From NCBI GenBank assembly GCA_947624745.1, contig CANQLR010000011.1, positions 1-64,000 on the forward strand: DNA of 64,000 bases. Reading direction: 5' to 3'. Of this stretch, positions 17,726 through 25,056 are shown piece by piece (position 1 is the first letter of the stretch; every line of letters starts with the position of its first letter). The DNA comes from an uncultured Clostridia bacterium (GTDB taxonomy: Bacteria; Bacillota; Clostridia; Oscillospirales; Ruminococcaceae). The notes beneath the pieces are model-generated. The model was given only the letters and a program-made list of their open reading frames with translations. It was not told the origin of the DNA and made no database searches. A program made the translations under genes and the position numbers.

Positions 17726-18139
17726 ATGTTCACCACTGTTATGGCCGACGCCGCTGCGGCGCAGGCAAGCGCTTCGAGCTCGATGTATACCCTTATCTTC
17801 ATGGTTCTGATGCTGGTAGTCCTTTGGTTTATCATGATCCGTCCCCAGCGCAAAAAGGAAAAGGCCGACGCCGAGATGCGTAAAAACGTCCAGGTCGGCG
17901 ACGAGATCGAGACTGTAGGCGGCATCGTCGGTATAATCGTCAAGATTGAGGACCAGACGGTCGTCATCGAGACCAGCTCCGACCGCTGCAAGATGAGGAT
18001 CAAAAAGTGGGCGATTGCCACCAACGTATCCGCGACCGAGGAAAGAAAGAAGCTTGAGGAAGCCGCCAAGGCCAAGAAGGAAGAGAAAAAGGCCGAGGAC
18101 AAAAAAGCCCTCAAGGACGAGCCCATCGAAAAGGACTGA
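17726..18139 (+). CDS. yajC: preprotein translocase subunit YajC
   Basis: A 137-aa protein with one transmembrane helix (about residues 22-42, TLIFMVLMLVVLWFIMI). The YajC signature RPQRKKEKADAEM is followed by the small beta domain VQVGDEIETVGGIVGIIVKIEDQTV. It associates with SecDF-YidC at the membrane. The charged Lys/Glu-rich tail (about 105-137) makes it longer than the usual 85-110 residues. ATG follows AGGAGG. The stop is followed by a strong hairpin. Confidence 0.95.
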   Translation: MFTTVMADAAAAQASASSSMYTLIFMVLMLVVLWFIMIRPQRKKEKADAEMRKNVQVGDEIETVGGIVGIIVKIEDQTVVIETSSDRCKMRIKKWAIATNVSATEERKKLEEAAKAKKEEKKAEDKKALKDEPIEKD

Positions 18140-18155
18140 CTTCTAAAAAACATCT

Positions 18156-18197
18156 CCCCCGAATATCGTTTACAAAACGGTATCCGGGGGTATTTTT
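18156..18197 (+). terminator. hairpin after yajC that covers the next ribosome-binding site
   Basis: CCCCCG-A-ATATCGTT pairs with AACGGTA-T-CCGGGGG (about 15 pairs including one wobble, one mismatch, five-base loop) and is followed by TATTTTT. The next ATG starts at 18198, so the GGGGG of the 3' arm is the only Shine-Dalgarno candidate for that gene. Confidence 0.8.
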
Positions 18198-18569
18198 ATG
18201 AAAAATTTCAACAGGGGACTGCGCTGCGGCCTTTTATCGGGAACTCTCTGCGCCCTGCTTCTCTGTGTTCTTACCGCGGTTTTGCAGCTCTTTTTCGATC
18301 TCTCCGACGGCGCGCTTTCCTTTATCGCCATAGCTATCCTTTGCATATCATCATTCTGTGCCGCATATTTTTCGACCCAGCTCTGCCGCTCCCACGGCCT
18401 TTGGCAGGGCGCCCTTTGCGGTCTTCTTGTTTTCGGGGGAGTGTTTTTCCTGTCCCTCCTTTTCGGCTCGCGACCATCATATATAAGCTTAGAGCGCGTT
18501 TTATTTTGCCTTGTTTTTGGCACCGTCGGCGGCATACGCGGGGTCAACACAAAAAAGACCAAGCTGTAA
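18198..18569 (+). CDS. TIGR04086-like small membrane protein
   Basis: A 123-aa protein with four hydrophobic segments (about residues 10-31, 40-60, 69-88, 98-115), resembling the TIGR04086 family often found next to yajC in Firmicutes. No function is established. The ATG comes straight after the yajC terminator, and its GGGGG ribosome-binding site is part of that stem, so translation may be low or conditional. A sigma-E-like promoter for spoIIIAA begins at its stop codon. Confidence 0.75.
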   Translation: MKNFNRGLRCGLLSGTLCALLLCVLTAVLQLFFDLSDGALSFIAIAILCISSFCAAYFSTQLCRSHGLWQGALCGLLVFGGVFFLSLLFGSRPSYISLERVLFCLVFGTVGGIRGVNTKKTKL

Positions 18570-18595
18570 TATATCTCCCGCCGCGGGAATATAAT
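18567..18595 (+). promoter_or_regulatory. sigma-E-like promoter of the spoIIIA operon
   Basis: TAATATA (18567-18573), 14 bases, AATATAAT (18588-18595). Against the sigma-E consensus KMATATT-N14-CATACAHT this is 6/7 and 6/8 with exact spacing. The spacer contains a small palindrome, TCCCGCCGCGGGA. It ends 22 bases before the spoIIIAA ATG. Confidence 0.55.
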
Positions 18596-18617
18596 TGAAA
18601 AAACGGAGGAACAAGCC

Positions 18618-19481
18618 ATGGAAGCCAAAACCGAATACGCCTTAGAGCTCTTGCCGCGCGCCCTCGCGGAAAAAATATCACACCACCCGAAAATCAACTC
18701 TGCGGACGAGATCCGCCTTCGCCGAGGCCGCCGGGCAAGCCTCACGGTCTCGGGCAGCGACATTCTTTTGGACGTCACAGCTTCGCCGTCCGACATCGAG
18801 GAGACCTTCAAAAACGCCTTTTCCTACTCGATCCACAGCTTTCAGCGCGAGCTGTGCGGCGGCTGCATAACCTCACGCGGAGGAAACCGCGTAGGTGTCT
18901 GCGGCACCGCCGTCACCACTCCCGACGGCAGATTGGAATCGGTAAAATCCATAAGCTCAATAAATATCCGAATCGCCCGCGAGGTCAAGGGCTGCGCTGA
19001 GGCACTTTCAGAGGCCTGTTTCAAGACCGGCCCCGTCGGCGTTTTGGTGACCGGCGCTCCCTCAAGCGGAAAGACCACGCTCCTGCGCGATATCTCCCGC
19101 ATTCTCGGCTCGAAATACCGTACTGCGCTTATTGACGAGCGTGGCGAGCTCTCCGCGGCCTACTGCGGAGCCCCTCAAAACGACGTAGGCGAGCTGACCG
19201 ACGTGTTCTTCGGCTACCCCAAGGCGGAGGGCATCGACATCGCCGTTCGGGTCATGTCTCCCCGCGCCCTTATTGTAGACGAAATTTCCCTTACAGGCGA
19301 AACAAAAGCCCTGATGTCCGCTCTCGGCTCTGGGGTAGAGATCATCACCGCCGTTCACGCGCCAAGCTTTTCCGAAGCTCAAAAAAAGCCCGCGATATCC
19401 GCCCTTTTGGAACGCGGTGCTTTCGGATACGCCGCCGAGCTTAACCGCGACCGCACATACCGGGTGATAAAAATTGATTAA
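18618..19481 (+). CDS. spoIIIAA: stage III sporulation protein AA (ATPase)
   Basis: A 287-aa secretion-type ATPase with Walker A GAPSSGKTT (residues 146-154) and a Walker B-like segment RALIVDEIS. It powers or assembles the SpoIIIA-SpoIIQ channel that links mother cell and engulfed forespore and is needed for late sigma-G activity. GGAGG precedes the ATG, and a sigma-E-like promoter is just upstream. First gene of a complete eight-gene operon; its stop overlaps the spoIIIAB start. Confidence 0.97.
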   Translation: MEAKTEYALELLPRALAEKISHHPKINSADEIRLRRGRRASLTVSGSDILLDVTASPSDIEETFKNAFSYSIHSFQRELCGGCITSRGGNRVGVCGTAVTTPDGRLESVKSISSINIRIAREVKGCAEALSEACFKTGPVGVLVTGAPSSGKTTLLRDISRILGSKYRTALIDERGELSAAYCGAPQNDVGELTDVFFGYPKAEGIDIAVRVMSPRALIVDEISLTGETKALMSALGSGVEIITAVHAPSFSEAQKKPAISALLERGAFGYAAELNRDRTYRVIKID

Positions 19482-19929
19482 AGCCCTTTTATGCGCCGGA
19501 ATATGCTCCGCGAGCTTTCTTGCCTCGTTGGAGCTTTACCGAAAAAAGCTCTCCCACGCCGAAGAGGTCCTAAAATACCCCGAGCGGATTTCTTTAATGA
19601 TCTCCGGCATTTTATACGAGCGCGCCGACGTCTACACCGTCGCCTCCGAGGCAATGGGCTTTGATATCCCGTTCGGAAATTTCCCCGAGGCTTGGCGCGA
19701 CTGCTGCAAAAATACCGTCCCCGACCCCGAGCTATTGCGCTTTCTGATCCCCGTCGGCGATATCTTAGGCAGCTCGGAGCCCGAGCTTCAGGCCGAGCGC
19801 CTCCGCATAATCCGGGACGACATAAAAACCTACGGCGGAACCTTGAAAAAGTGCGCCGAGGACTCAAAGCGCCTCTATCTAACCCTCGGCGCTTCGATAG
19901 GCGCCGCAGCCGCGGTCCTGATGATATAA
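19474..19929 (+). CDS. spoIIIAB: stage III sporulation protein AB
   Basis: A 151-aa protein with an N-terminal hydrophobic segment, a long helical middle (LYRKKLSHAEEVLKYPERIS and on) and a C-terminal hydrophobic tail (LGASIGAAAAVLMI). The fold resembles GspF of type II secretion in the family. It starts at TTG, overlapping the end of spoIIIAA by 8 bases; no upstream ATG is available in frame. Part of the mother-cell channel. Confidence 0.92.
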   Translation: MIKALLCAGICSASFLASLELYRKKLSHAEEVLKYPERISLMISGILYERADVYTVASEAMGFDIPFGNFPEAWRDCCKNTVPDPELLRFLIPVGDILGSSEPELQAERLRIIRDDIKTYGGTLKKCAEDSKRLYLTLGASIGAAAAVLMI

Positions 19930-19939
19930 AGGAGAAAAA

Positions 19940-20134
19940 ATGGAAGTAACACTTGTTTTTCAGATAGCCGGCCTCGGCATAATCGTCGCCGTGTTGAGCC
20001 AGCTTTTAAAGCGCGCCGAGCGGGACGAGCAGGCTTTGATGATAACGATAGCCGGCCTTGTCATCGTCATGGTAATGCTCGTGAACGAAATTTCCGAGCT
20101 TTTTGACACCGTAAGAACGGCGTTCGGCTTCTGA
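19940..20134 (+). CDS. spoIIIAC: stage III sporulation protein AC
   Basis: A 64-aa membrane protein with two hydrophobic helices (residues about 3-22 and 32-50), the usual size for SpoIIIAC. It is preceded by AAAGGAG, and its stop codon overlaps the start of spoIIIAD by one base. Part of the SpoIIIA channel complex. Confidence 0.95.
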   Translation: MEVTLVFQIAGLGIIVAVLSQLLKRAERDEQALMITIAGLVIVMVMLVNEISELFDTVRTAFGF

Positions 20135-20523
20135 TGGAGATAGTAAAAATCGCCGCCGTCTGCCTCACCGCCGCCGTTGCCGCCAAGGTGATCCAGCCCA
20201 CGAACCGCGACCTTGCGGCGCTTCTTTCCATCTCCGCCGTCATCTTCTGCGCGTTTTTGACTGTCGACGGCTTAAGCGGCATATTCTCCGGCGCAAACGG
20301 CCTTTTAAGCGACACAGGCGTCGGCGGAAGCTACATCTCCGCCGCCTTTCGCGCCCTCGGGATATGCTATGTCTGTGAGCTTTCCTCGTCCTCCTGCCGC
20401 GACTGCGGAGAGACCGCCCTCGCCGGGATCATCGACATCTCCGGCCGCGCCGCGACGGCGATTTTAATGCTCCCGTTTTTGAAGGAGTTTCTCACCGTGA
20501 TCCGCACGGTCCTCGGCCGATGA
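20134..20523 (+). CDS. spoIIIAD: stage III sporulation protein AD
   Basis: A 129-aa multi-helix membrane protein (MEIVKIAAVCLTAAVAAKVIQ, then several hydrophobic stretches), the expected length for SpoIIIAD. It overlaps spoIIIAC by one base and spoIIIAE by four, so the three are translationally coupled. Confidence 0.94.
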   Translation: MEIVKIAAVCLTAAVAAKVIQPTNRDLAALLSISAVIFCAFLTVDGLSGIFSGANGLLSDTGVGGSYISAAFRALGICYVCELSSSSCRDCGETALAGIIDISGRAATAILMLPFLKEFLTVIRTVLGR

Positions 20524-21614
20524 AGCGCCTTGCAGCGGCCTTGTCAGCACTTTTGCTGATTCTTGCCCTCACCCCGACCGTCTTTGCCGACGATCTTTCC
20601 GCCGAAATATCGGACAGCCTCTCAAAGCTCGACACCTCCTCCGCGGGCGACGCTCTCGACTCTCTGGGGATAGACCCCGCCGAGCCCGAAAGCGTTCAAA
20701 ACCTCTCTCCGAAAGGCATACTCTCCTTCGTTTCAAATGCTGTCGGCAGCGCCCTAAAATCGCCCCTTCGCCTTATAATGGGCGTTCTTGCGATATCCGC
20801 CGTCGCCTCCGTCTGTCAGTCACTGAGCACCCGCGCGGGGCTTCATTCCGAGCTTTTTTCGATCATAGCCTTTTTGTACGTCGCCTCAACCGCCGCCCGA
20901 GTTTTTTCCGACTGCGCCGCGGCGATACGCTCCTGCGACAGCTTCATGCTCGGCTATATCCCTCTTTTGGGAGGGCTTGCAGCCGCCTCGGGGAACCTCT
21001 CCGCCGCCGTTTCCTATAACGCGATACTTATGTATTTCTGCGAGGGCGCGGCGCTCGTCGCTACATATTTTCTCCGCCCTGTCCTCTGCTGCCTGTTGGT
21101 GCTTTCCGCCGTCAGGTCGTTGGAGCCGAACTCCTCCGGCTTCGGGACAGCCCTGAAAAACGCCGTCACCACCGTCATCGGCTTTTTGATGACCCTCTTT
21201 TTGGGCATAATCGGCCTCGAAAGCGCTTTCGGCCGCGCCACCGAGGGGCTTCTCATAAAGACCGGCAAATACGCCGTCTCGAGCTTTGTCCCGATAATCG
21301 GCTACTCCCTTTCCGAGTCCTACAAGGCGGTCAGCGTGAGCATAAACGCCCTTCGCACCGCCGTCGGCACTCTCGGGATAGTGATTATTTTCGTATTCAT
21401 GCTCGCCCCGATAGTATCAGTGCTCGTCTATAAAACACTTTTGTCGGTTTGCGGCTTTGCCTGCCGCCTCATGGGCTCCGAGCCGATAGCTTCGCTGATG
21501 TATTCGCTTTCCGAGGTCTTTTCCTTCCTTTCGACCGTTCTTATATTTTTCATGCTCATGCTCCTCGTCGCCACCGGCATGATGATCCTTCTCGGGGGAA
21601 CTCTTATACTATGA
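20520..21614 (+). CDS. spoIIIAE: stage III sporulation protein AE
   Basis: A 364-aa protein with a cleavable-looking signal peptide (residues 1-23, ending VFADD), a soluble segment of about 60 residues and then seven or so membrane helices (about 75-364). This is the polytopic membrane component of the SpoIIIA-SpoIIQ channel. ATGA overlaps tie it to spoIIIAD upstream and spoIIIAF downstream. Confidence 0.95.
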   Translation: MKRLAAALSALLLILALTPTVFADDLSAEISDSLSKLDTSSAGDALDSLGIDPAEPESVQNLSPKGILSFVSNAVGSALKSPLRLIMGVLAISAVASVCQSLSTRAGLHSELFSIIAFLYVASTAARVFSDCAAAIRSCDSFMLGYIPLLGGLAAASGNLSAAVSYNAILMYFCEGAALVATYFLRPVLCCLLVLSAVRSLEPNSSGFGTALKNAVTTVIGFLMTLFLGIIGLESAFGRATEGLLIKTGKYAVSSFVPIIGYSLSESYKAVSVSINALRTAVGTLGIVIIFVFMLAPIVSVLVYKTLLSVCGFACRLMGSEPIASLMYSLSEVFSFLSTVLIFFMLMLLVATGMMILLGGTLIL

Positions 21615-22078
21615 AAACTCTCGTCACCGTAACCCTTCTCATCTCCGTCCTCGCGGTCGTGAACACCCTTGTTCTCTCCCTTTCTCCCGACCGTTACCGC
21701 CGCGAGTTCAGGGCGATGCTCTCCCTTATGTCCCTTGCCGCGATAGGCTCGGTCCTTCTGGGTGCGGATTTTTCGGACATCTCCTCCCGCTTCGAGGATA
21801 TCGCCCTGCCCGACATGAGCATAAAGCGCGACGAAGCGATAACAAGCGAGCTTGACAAAAAACTTCAGGAATATCTTTTTACCTGCCTTGCCGAAAAGGG
21901 GATAGCCCCCGAAAATATTTTCATCGAAACTACTATTGACGCCGAGCGGCGCATATTTATTACAAAGGCAAGGATAACCCTTCCCGCGGGATATTCCGGC
22001 CGCGAGGGCGAGATAAAGTCCCTTTTGGACGGCATTTTGGGATCCGGCGTCGCCGAAATAATTACAGAGGACGGTTAA
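21611..22078 (+). CDS. spoIIIAF: stage III sporulation protein AF
   Basis: A 155-aa protein with two N-terminal membrane helices (residues 1-18 and 33-52). A soluble domain of the YscJ/FliF-like type (about 75-155) ends in the signature-like GSGVAEIITEDG. The ATG at 21611 overlaps the spoIIIAE stop (ATGA); a longer frame back to 21449 is antisense to good sense and lies inside spoIIIAE, so it was rejected. Confidence 0.93.
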   Translation: MKTLVTVTLLISVLAVVNTLVLSLSPDRYRREFRAMLSLMSLAAIGSVLLGADFSDISSRFEDIALPDMSIKRDEAITSELDKKLQEYLFTCLAEKGIAPENIFIETTIDAERRIFITKARITLPAGYSGREGEIKSLLDGILGSGVAEIITEDG

Positions 22079-22079
22079 A

Positions 22080-22571
22080 ATGGGAGCGGAAAAGCTTAAG
22101 GAAATAATAAAGAGCACCCCGAAAATAAAGCTCTATATCGCCGTGGCGGTCATCTGCTGCATACTTCTTTTTCTGATGCGCACCCCCTCCGAAAAAAAGG
22201 AGGATACCCCCGAGCCGCAGCCGCAGCCGGTGCAGTTCGATTACAAAAAAGAGCTCGAGAGCGAGCTTTGCGCGATAGTCTCGGAGATATCCGGGGCAGG
22301 GGAGGCGAAGGTGATGCTGACACTCTCGGGGAGCGAGATAAACGTCTACGAAAAGGACGAAAGCCGCTCCGACGGCAGACGGGAGAGCGAGACCGTAATA
22401 ATCGGGTCTAAGGAAGCTCTTTTGAGCGAGCAGCTCCGCCCACGCGTTTTGGGGGTGATAGTCCTCTGCCCGGGAGGCGAAAAGCCGGGCGTTCGGGAAA
22501 AGGTGGTAAATGCGGTCTCTACCGTATTGGATATACCCACAAGCAAGGTCTACGTTGCTAAATCAAAATAA
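22080..22571 (+). CDS. spoIIIAG: stage III sporulation protein AG
   Basis: A 163-aa protein with one membrane helix (about residues 18-34, LYIAVAVICCILLFL), a proline-rich linker and a ring-building domain (about 55-160, including RPRVLGVIVLCPGGEKP and VVNAVSTVLDIPTSKVYV). SpoIIIAG forms the large ring of the mother-cell half of the channel. The linker is short compared with some family members. Confidence 0.95.
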   Translation: MGAEKLKEIIKSTPKIKLYIAVAVICCILLFLMRTPSEKKEDTPEPQPQPVQFDYKKELESELCAIVSEISGAGEAKVMLTLSGSEINVYEKDESRSDGRRESETVIIGSKEALLSEQLRPRVLGVIVLCPGGEKPGVREKVVNAVSTVLDIPTSKVYVAKSK

Positions 22572-22589
22572 CAATTGGAGGAACAAAAG

Positions 22590-23153
22590 ATGAGAAATTT
22601 TCACAGAAGCGTCAATTTTAAGGTGAACAAGAAGCATATTATCCTTGCGGGGCTCACCCTGCTGCTCGGGGTCACCGTCTATGCAAACTACCGCCTCTCT
22701 AAGCCAAATATCCCGACCACCGACGTCATTTCCCGCGACGTCTCCGGCGAGACCTACGGCGAGGTGCAGTATGTGAACGGTACGTCCTTGGACAGCTATT
22801 CCTCGGAGGATTACTTCGCGCAGGCCCGCCTTGATAAAATAACCGCCCGCGACGAAGCCGCCGAAACTCTCAAAATGGTTTTAGAGGGTCAGGACATCAC
22901 CGACGAGGAGGTCGCCGCCTATACGAGCAGCGCGATCAATCTTTCCTCGCTTATCGAGAGCGAGTCGGCGATAGAAAACCTCATTTTAGCCTGCGGCTAC
23001 GACGATTGCGTAGTATATCTTGACGGCGAGAACGCGAGTATCGTCGTCAAGTCGGACGGTCTCACCGCCGAGCAGGCCGCAGAGATAAAAGACATACTTC
23101 TTTCCAAAACTCAGGTCGAAAGTGAAAATATCAGAATTTTTGAGGTAAAGTAG
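22590..23153 (+). CDS. spoIIIAH: stage III sporulation protein AH
   Basis: A 187-aa protein with an N-terminal membrane anchor (residues about 14-33) and a C-terminal YscJ/FliF-like domain (about 95-187). It normally pairs with SpoIIQ across the intermembrane space. The ATG at 22590 sits 8 bases after GGAGG; an in-frame TTG at 22575 lies in front of that site and is not used. The operon ends here without a clear terminator; the next promoter begins at the stop codon. Confidence 0.94.
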   Translation: MRNFHRSVNFKVNKKHIILAGLTLLLGVTVYANYRLSKPNIPTTDVISRDVSGETYGEVQYVNGTSLDSYSSEDYFAQARLDKITARDEAAETLKMVLEGQDITDEEVAAYTSSAINLSSLIESESAIENLILACGYDDCVVYLDGENASIVVKSDGLTAEQAAEIKDILLSKTQVESENIRIFEVK

Positions 23154-23182
23154 TTGAAATTTCAGAACAAGTGTGATATACT
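23154..23182 (+). promoter_or_regulatory. sigma-A promoter of the asp23-type gene
   Basis: TTGAAA, 17 bases, TATACT: both hexamers 5/6 of consensus. A second TATAAT at 23184 has no -35 at usable distance. The leader to the ATG at 23261 is about 70 bases. Confidence 0.65.
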
Positions 23183-23260
23183 GTATAATGTATAAATTAT
23201 GAATAAGAGTATACATAAAACTCCGTAAGATCACGCGGATGTATAAAAGGAGCGAAAAAA

Positions 23261-23635
23261 ATGGAAAAAACCCAAGACAGCTCAAAGGGAACGCTCAAGG
23301 TCTCCGAAAGCGTCATAGGAACCATCACCAAGACCGCCGCAAGCGAGGTTGAGGGCGTCGAGAGGATACCCTCCCGCCCGTTTAGGGTCAAGAGCTTTTT
23401 CAGAATGCCCGCCGACCCCGCCGACATCAACGTTTCAATGTCGGAAGGCGTCTGCGTAATATCCCTCTCGATAGTCGTAAAAAGCGGCTATAACGCCCTC
23501 TCTGTCGGCGAGGAGATACAGGAGCGCGTCAAGTCAGCCGTCCAGCCGATGACCGGGGTCACCGTCGCAAAGGTCGACGTTACCGTTTCGGACATCAGCT
23601 TTGCCGAGCCTGACGTGAGCGCAGCCGAGGAATAA
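23261..23635 (+). CDS. Asp23/Gls24 family protein
   Basis: A 124-aa soluble protein of the Asp23/Gls24 family: SVIGTITKTAASEVEGVERI near the start, then beta strands with VCVISLSIVVKSGYNALSVGEEIQ and VTVAKVDVTVSDISF. Members (for example YqhY, which lies before nusB in Bacillus) are linked to envelope stress or to fatty-acid metabolism control. The position one gene before nusB supports a YqhY-like identity. A clear AAGGAG precedes the ATG. Confidence 0.9.
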   Translation: MEKTQDSSKGTLKVSESVIGTITKTAASEVEGVERIPSRPFRVKSFFRMPADPADINVSMSEGVCVISLSIVVKSGYNALSVGEEIQERVKSAVQPMTGVTVAKVDVTVSDISFAEPDVSAAEE

Positions 23636-23659
23636 AATAATACCGCACAAAGACCGGGT

Positions 23660-23675
23660 ACGGCTAAAAAGCCGT
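23660..23675 (+). repeat. small hairpin before nusB
   Basis: ACGGCT-AAAA-AGCCGT, a perfect 6-bp stem, possibly extended by imperfect pairs on both sides. No T run follows, so it is not a normal terminator. Purpose unknown. Confidence 0.5.
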
Positions 23676-23708
23676 GCTTGGTCAAACGTGCGTATTCGGG
23701 AGAAAAAT

Positions 23709-24116
23709 ATGACAAGACATGAAAAGCGCGAGGCCGAGTTTTTGCTTCTCTTCGAGATGTGTTTCCGCGACGAATCGCCGAGCGACCTTATCACCCAGCA
23801 CGAGACCGACTATGAATACAAATGCGACGAGGAGATAGAGACTACCATCGCCGATGTATCGTCAAAGCTTTCGGAGCTTGACGGCATCATCTCCGAATTT
23901 TCAAAGACCCGCTCGATACAAAGGATACCCCGCGTAAACCTCTCCATCCTTCGCCTTGCGATATTCGAGATACTTTACCGCCGCGATCAGGTCCCCCAGA
24001 ACGCCGCCGTCAACGAGGCGGTCGGCCTTGCGAGAGCATACGGGCAGGAAAGCGACGTAAAATTCGTAAACGGCGTTCTCGGCGCCTTTACCCGCAGCCT
24101 TCATGCCGATGAATAG
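23709..24116 (+). CDS. nusB: transcription antitermination factor NusB
   Basis: A 135-aa all-helical protein: TRHEKREAEFLLLFEM at the start, then RIPRVNLSILRLAIFEILYR and AAVNEAVGLARAYGQESDVKFVNGVLGAF, typical of NusB. It binds boxA RNA with NusE and supports rRNA antitermination. The ATG at 23709 follows GGGAG; a GTG seven codons earlier is less likely. It overlaps the next gene. Confidence 0.95.
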   Translation: MTRHEKREAEFLLLFEMCFRDESPSDLITQHETDYEYKCDEEIETTIADVSSKLSELDGIISEFSKTRSIQRIPRVNLSILRLAIFEILYRRDQVPQNAAVNEAVGLARAYGQESDVKFVNGVLGAFTRSLHADE

Positions 24117-25056
24117 CTACTTCGGCATCGACACCTCAAACTACACCACCTCATGCGCCCGCCTTACCGCAGGCTCGGGTATAGAGCAAAAAAAGCTCCT
24201 TTTGCCGGTAAAGCCCGGCGATAGGGGACTTCGCCAGTCGGACGCGCTGTTTCACCACATAAGACAGCTCCCCGAGGTCTTTGACGGCCTTCTGTCCCCC
24301 GGGATATCCGCCGTCGGGGTCTCGGTTCGCCCCAGAAATACCGAGGGCAGCTATATGCCCTGCTTTTTGGCGGGAAAGACCGTTGCAGAGGCGATAAGCC
24401 GCGCCCTGTCGGTCCCGCTTTACGAGACCTCTCATCAGGTCGGCCATATCCTTGCGGCGCTTTATTCCGCACGCAGGCTTGATCTTATCAACACCCGCTT
24501 CATAGCCTTTCACGTCAGCGGCGGCACCACCGACTGCCTTTTGTGCGAGCCCGACCCCGAGCAGATCATTTCCTGTCGGGAAATAGGAACTTCCCTCGAT
24601 TTAAAGGCAGGACAGGCAGTCGACAGGGTAGGCGTAATGCTCGGCCTTGGTTTTCCCTGCGGCCCGGCTCTCGAGCGCCTCGCAGGCGAGTCGGACAAGG
24701 TCTATCGCATAAACCCCACCCTCAAGGGCGGCGACTGCTGCCTTTCCGGTATCGAAAACAAATGCCGCGAGCTTTACGAAAAAGGCGCCCCGAAGCCGGA
24801 CGTCGCGCTTTACTGCCTTAAATCGGTCGGGGCCGCGATAACCGGCATGAGCCTCGAAGCGATAAAGCGCTTCGGCGAGCTCCCCCTTGTCTATGCCGGG
24901 GGAGTCATGAGCAACAAAATGATCAGGACAGCGCTTGAAAAGCGTTTCGGCGCGATTTTCTCGGAGCCGGCGTTTTCCTCCGACAACGCCGCCGGTGTCG
25001 CTGTCTTTGCCGCAATAAAGGGAGGCGAGCCGCTTGGCGGTCTATACGGTAAGTGA
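24103..25056 (+). CDS. Kae1/TsaD-like ASKHA-fold protein
   Basis: A 317-aa protein related to TsaD/Kae1: FGIDTSNYTTS at the start, the metal-binding HxxxH as HQVGH (about residues 111-115), the phosphate loop FHVSGGTTDC and the later glycine-rich YAGGVMSN. TsaD itself makes the N6-threonylcarbamoyl group of tRNA A37. This copy is shorter and diverged, and a second true tsaD elsewhere is likely, so I do not give it that symbol. It overlaps nusB and xseA, so it is in the same operon. The start may instead be the ATG two codons later (24109). Confidence 0.8.
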   Translation: MPMNSYFGIDTSNYTTSCARLTAGSGIEQKKLLLPVKPGDRGLRQSDALFHHIRQLPEVFDGLLSPGISAVGVSVRPRNTEGSYMPCFLAGKTVAEAISRALSVPLYETSHQVGHILAALYSARRLDLINTRFIAFHVSGGTTDCLLCEPDPEQIISCREIGTSLDLKAGQAVDRVGVMLGLGFPCGPALERLAGESDKVYRINPTLKGGDCCLSGIENKCRELYEKGAPKPDVALYCLKSVGAAITGMSLEAIKRFGELPLVYAGGVMSNKMIRTALEKRFGAIFSEPAFSSDNAAGVAVFAAIKGGEPLGGLYGK

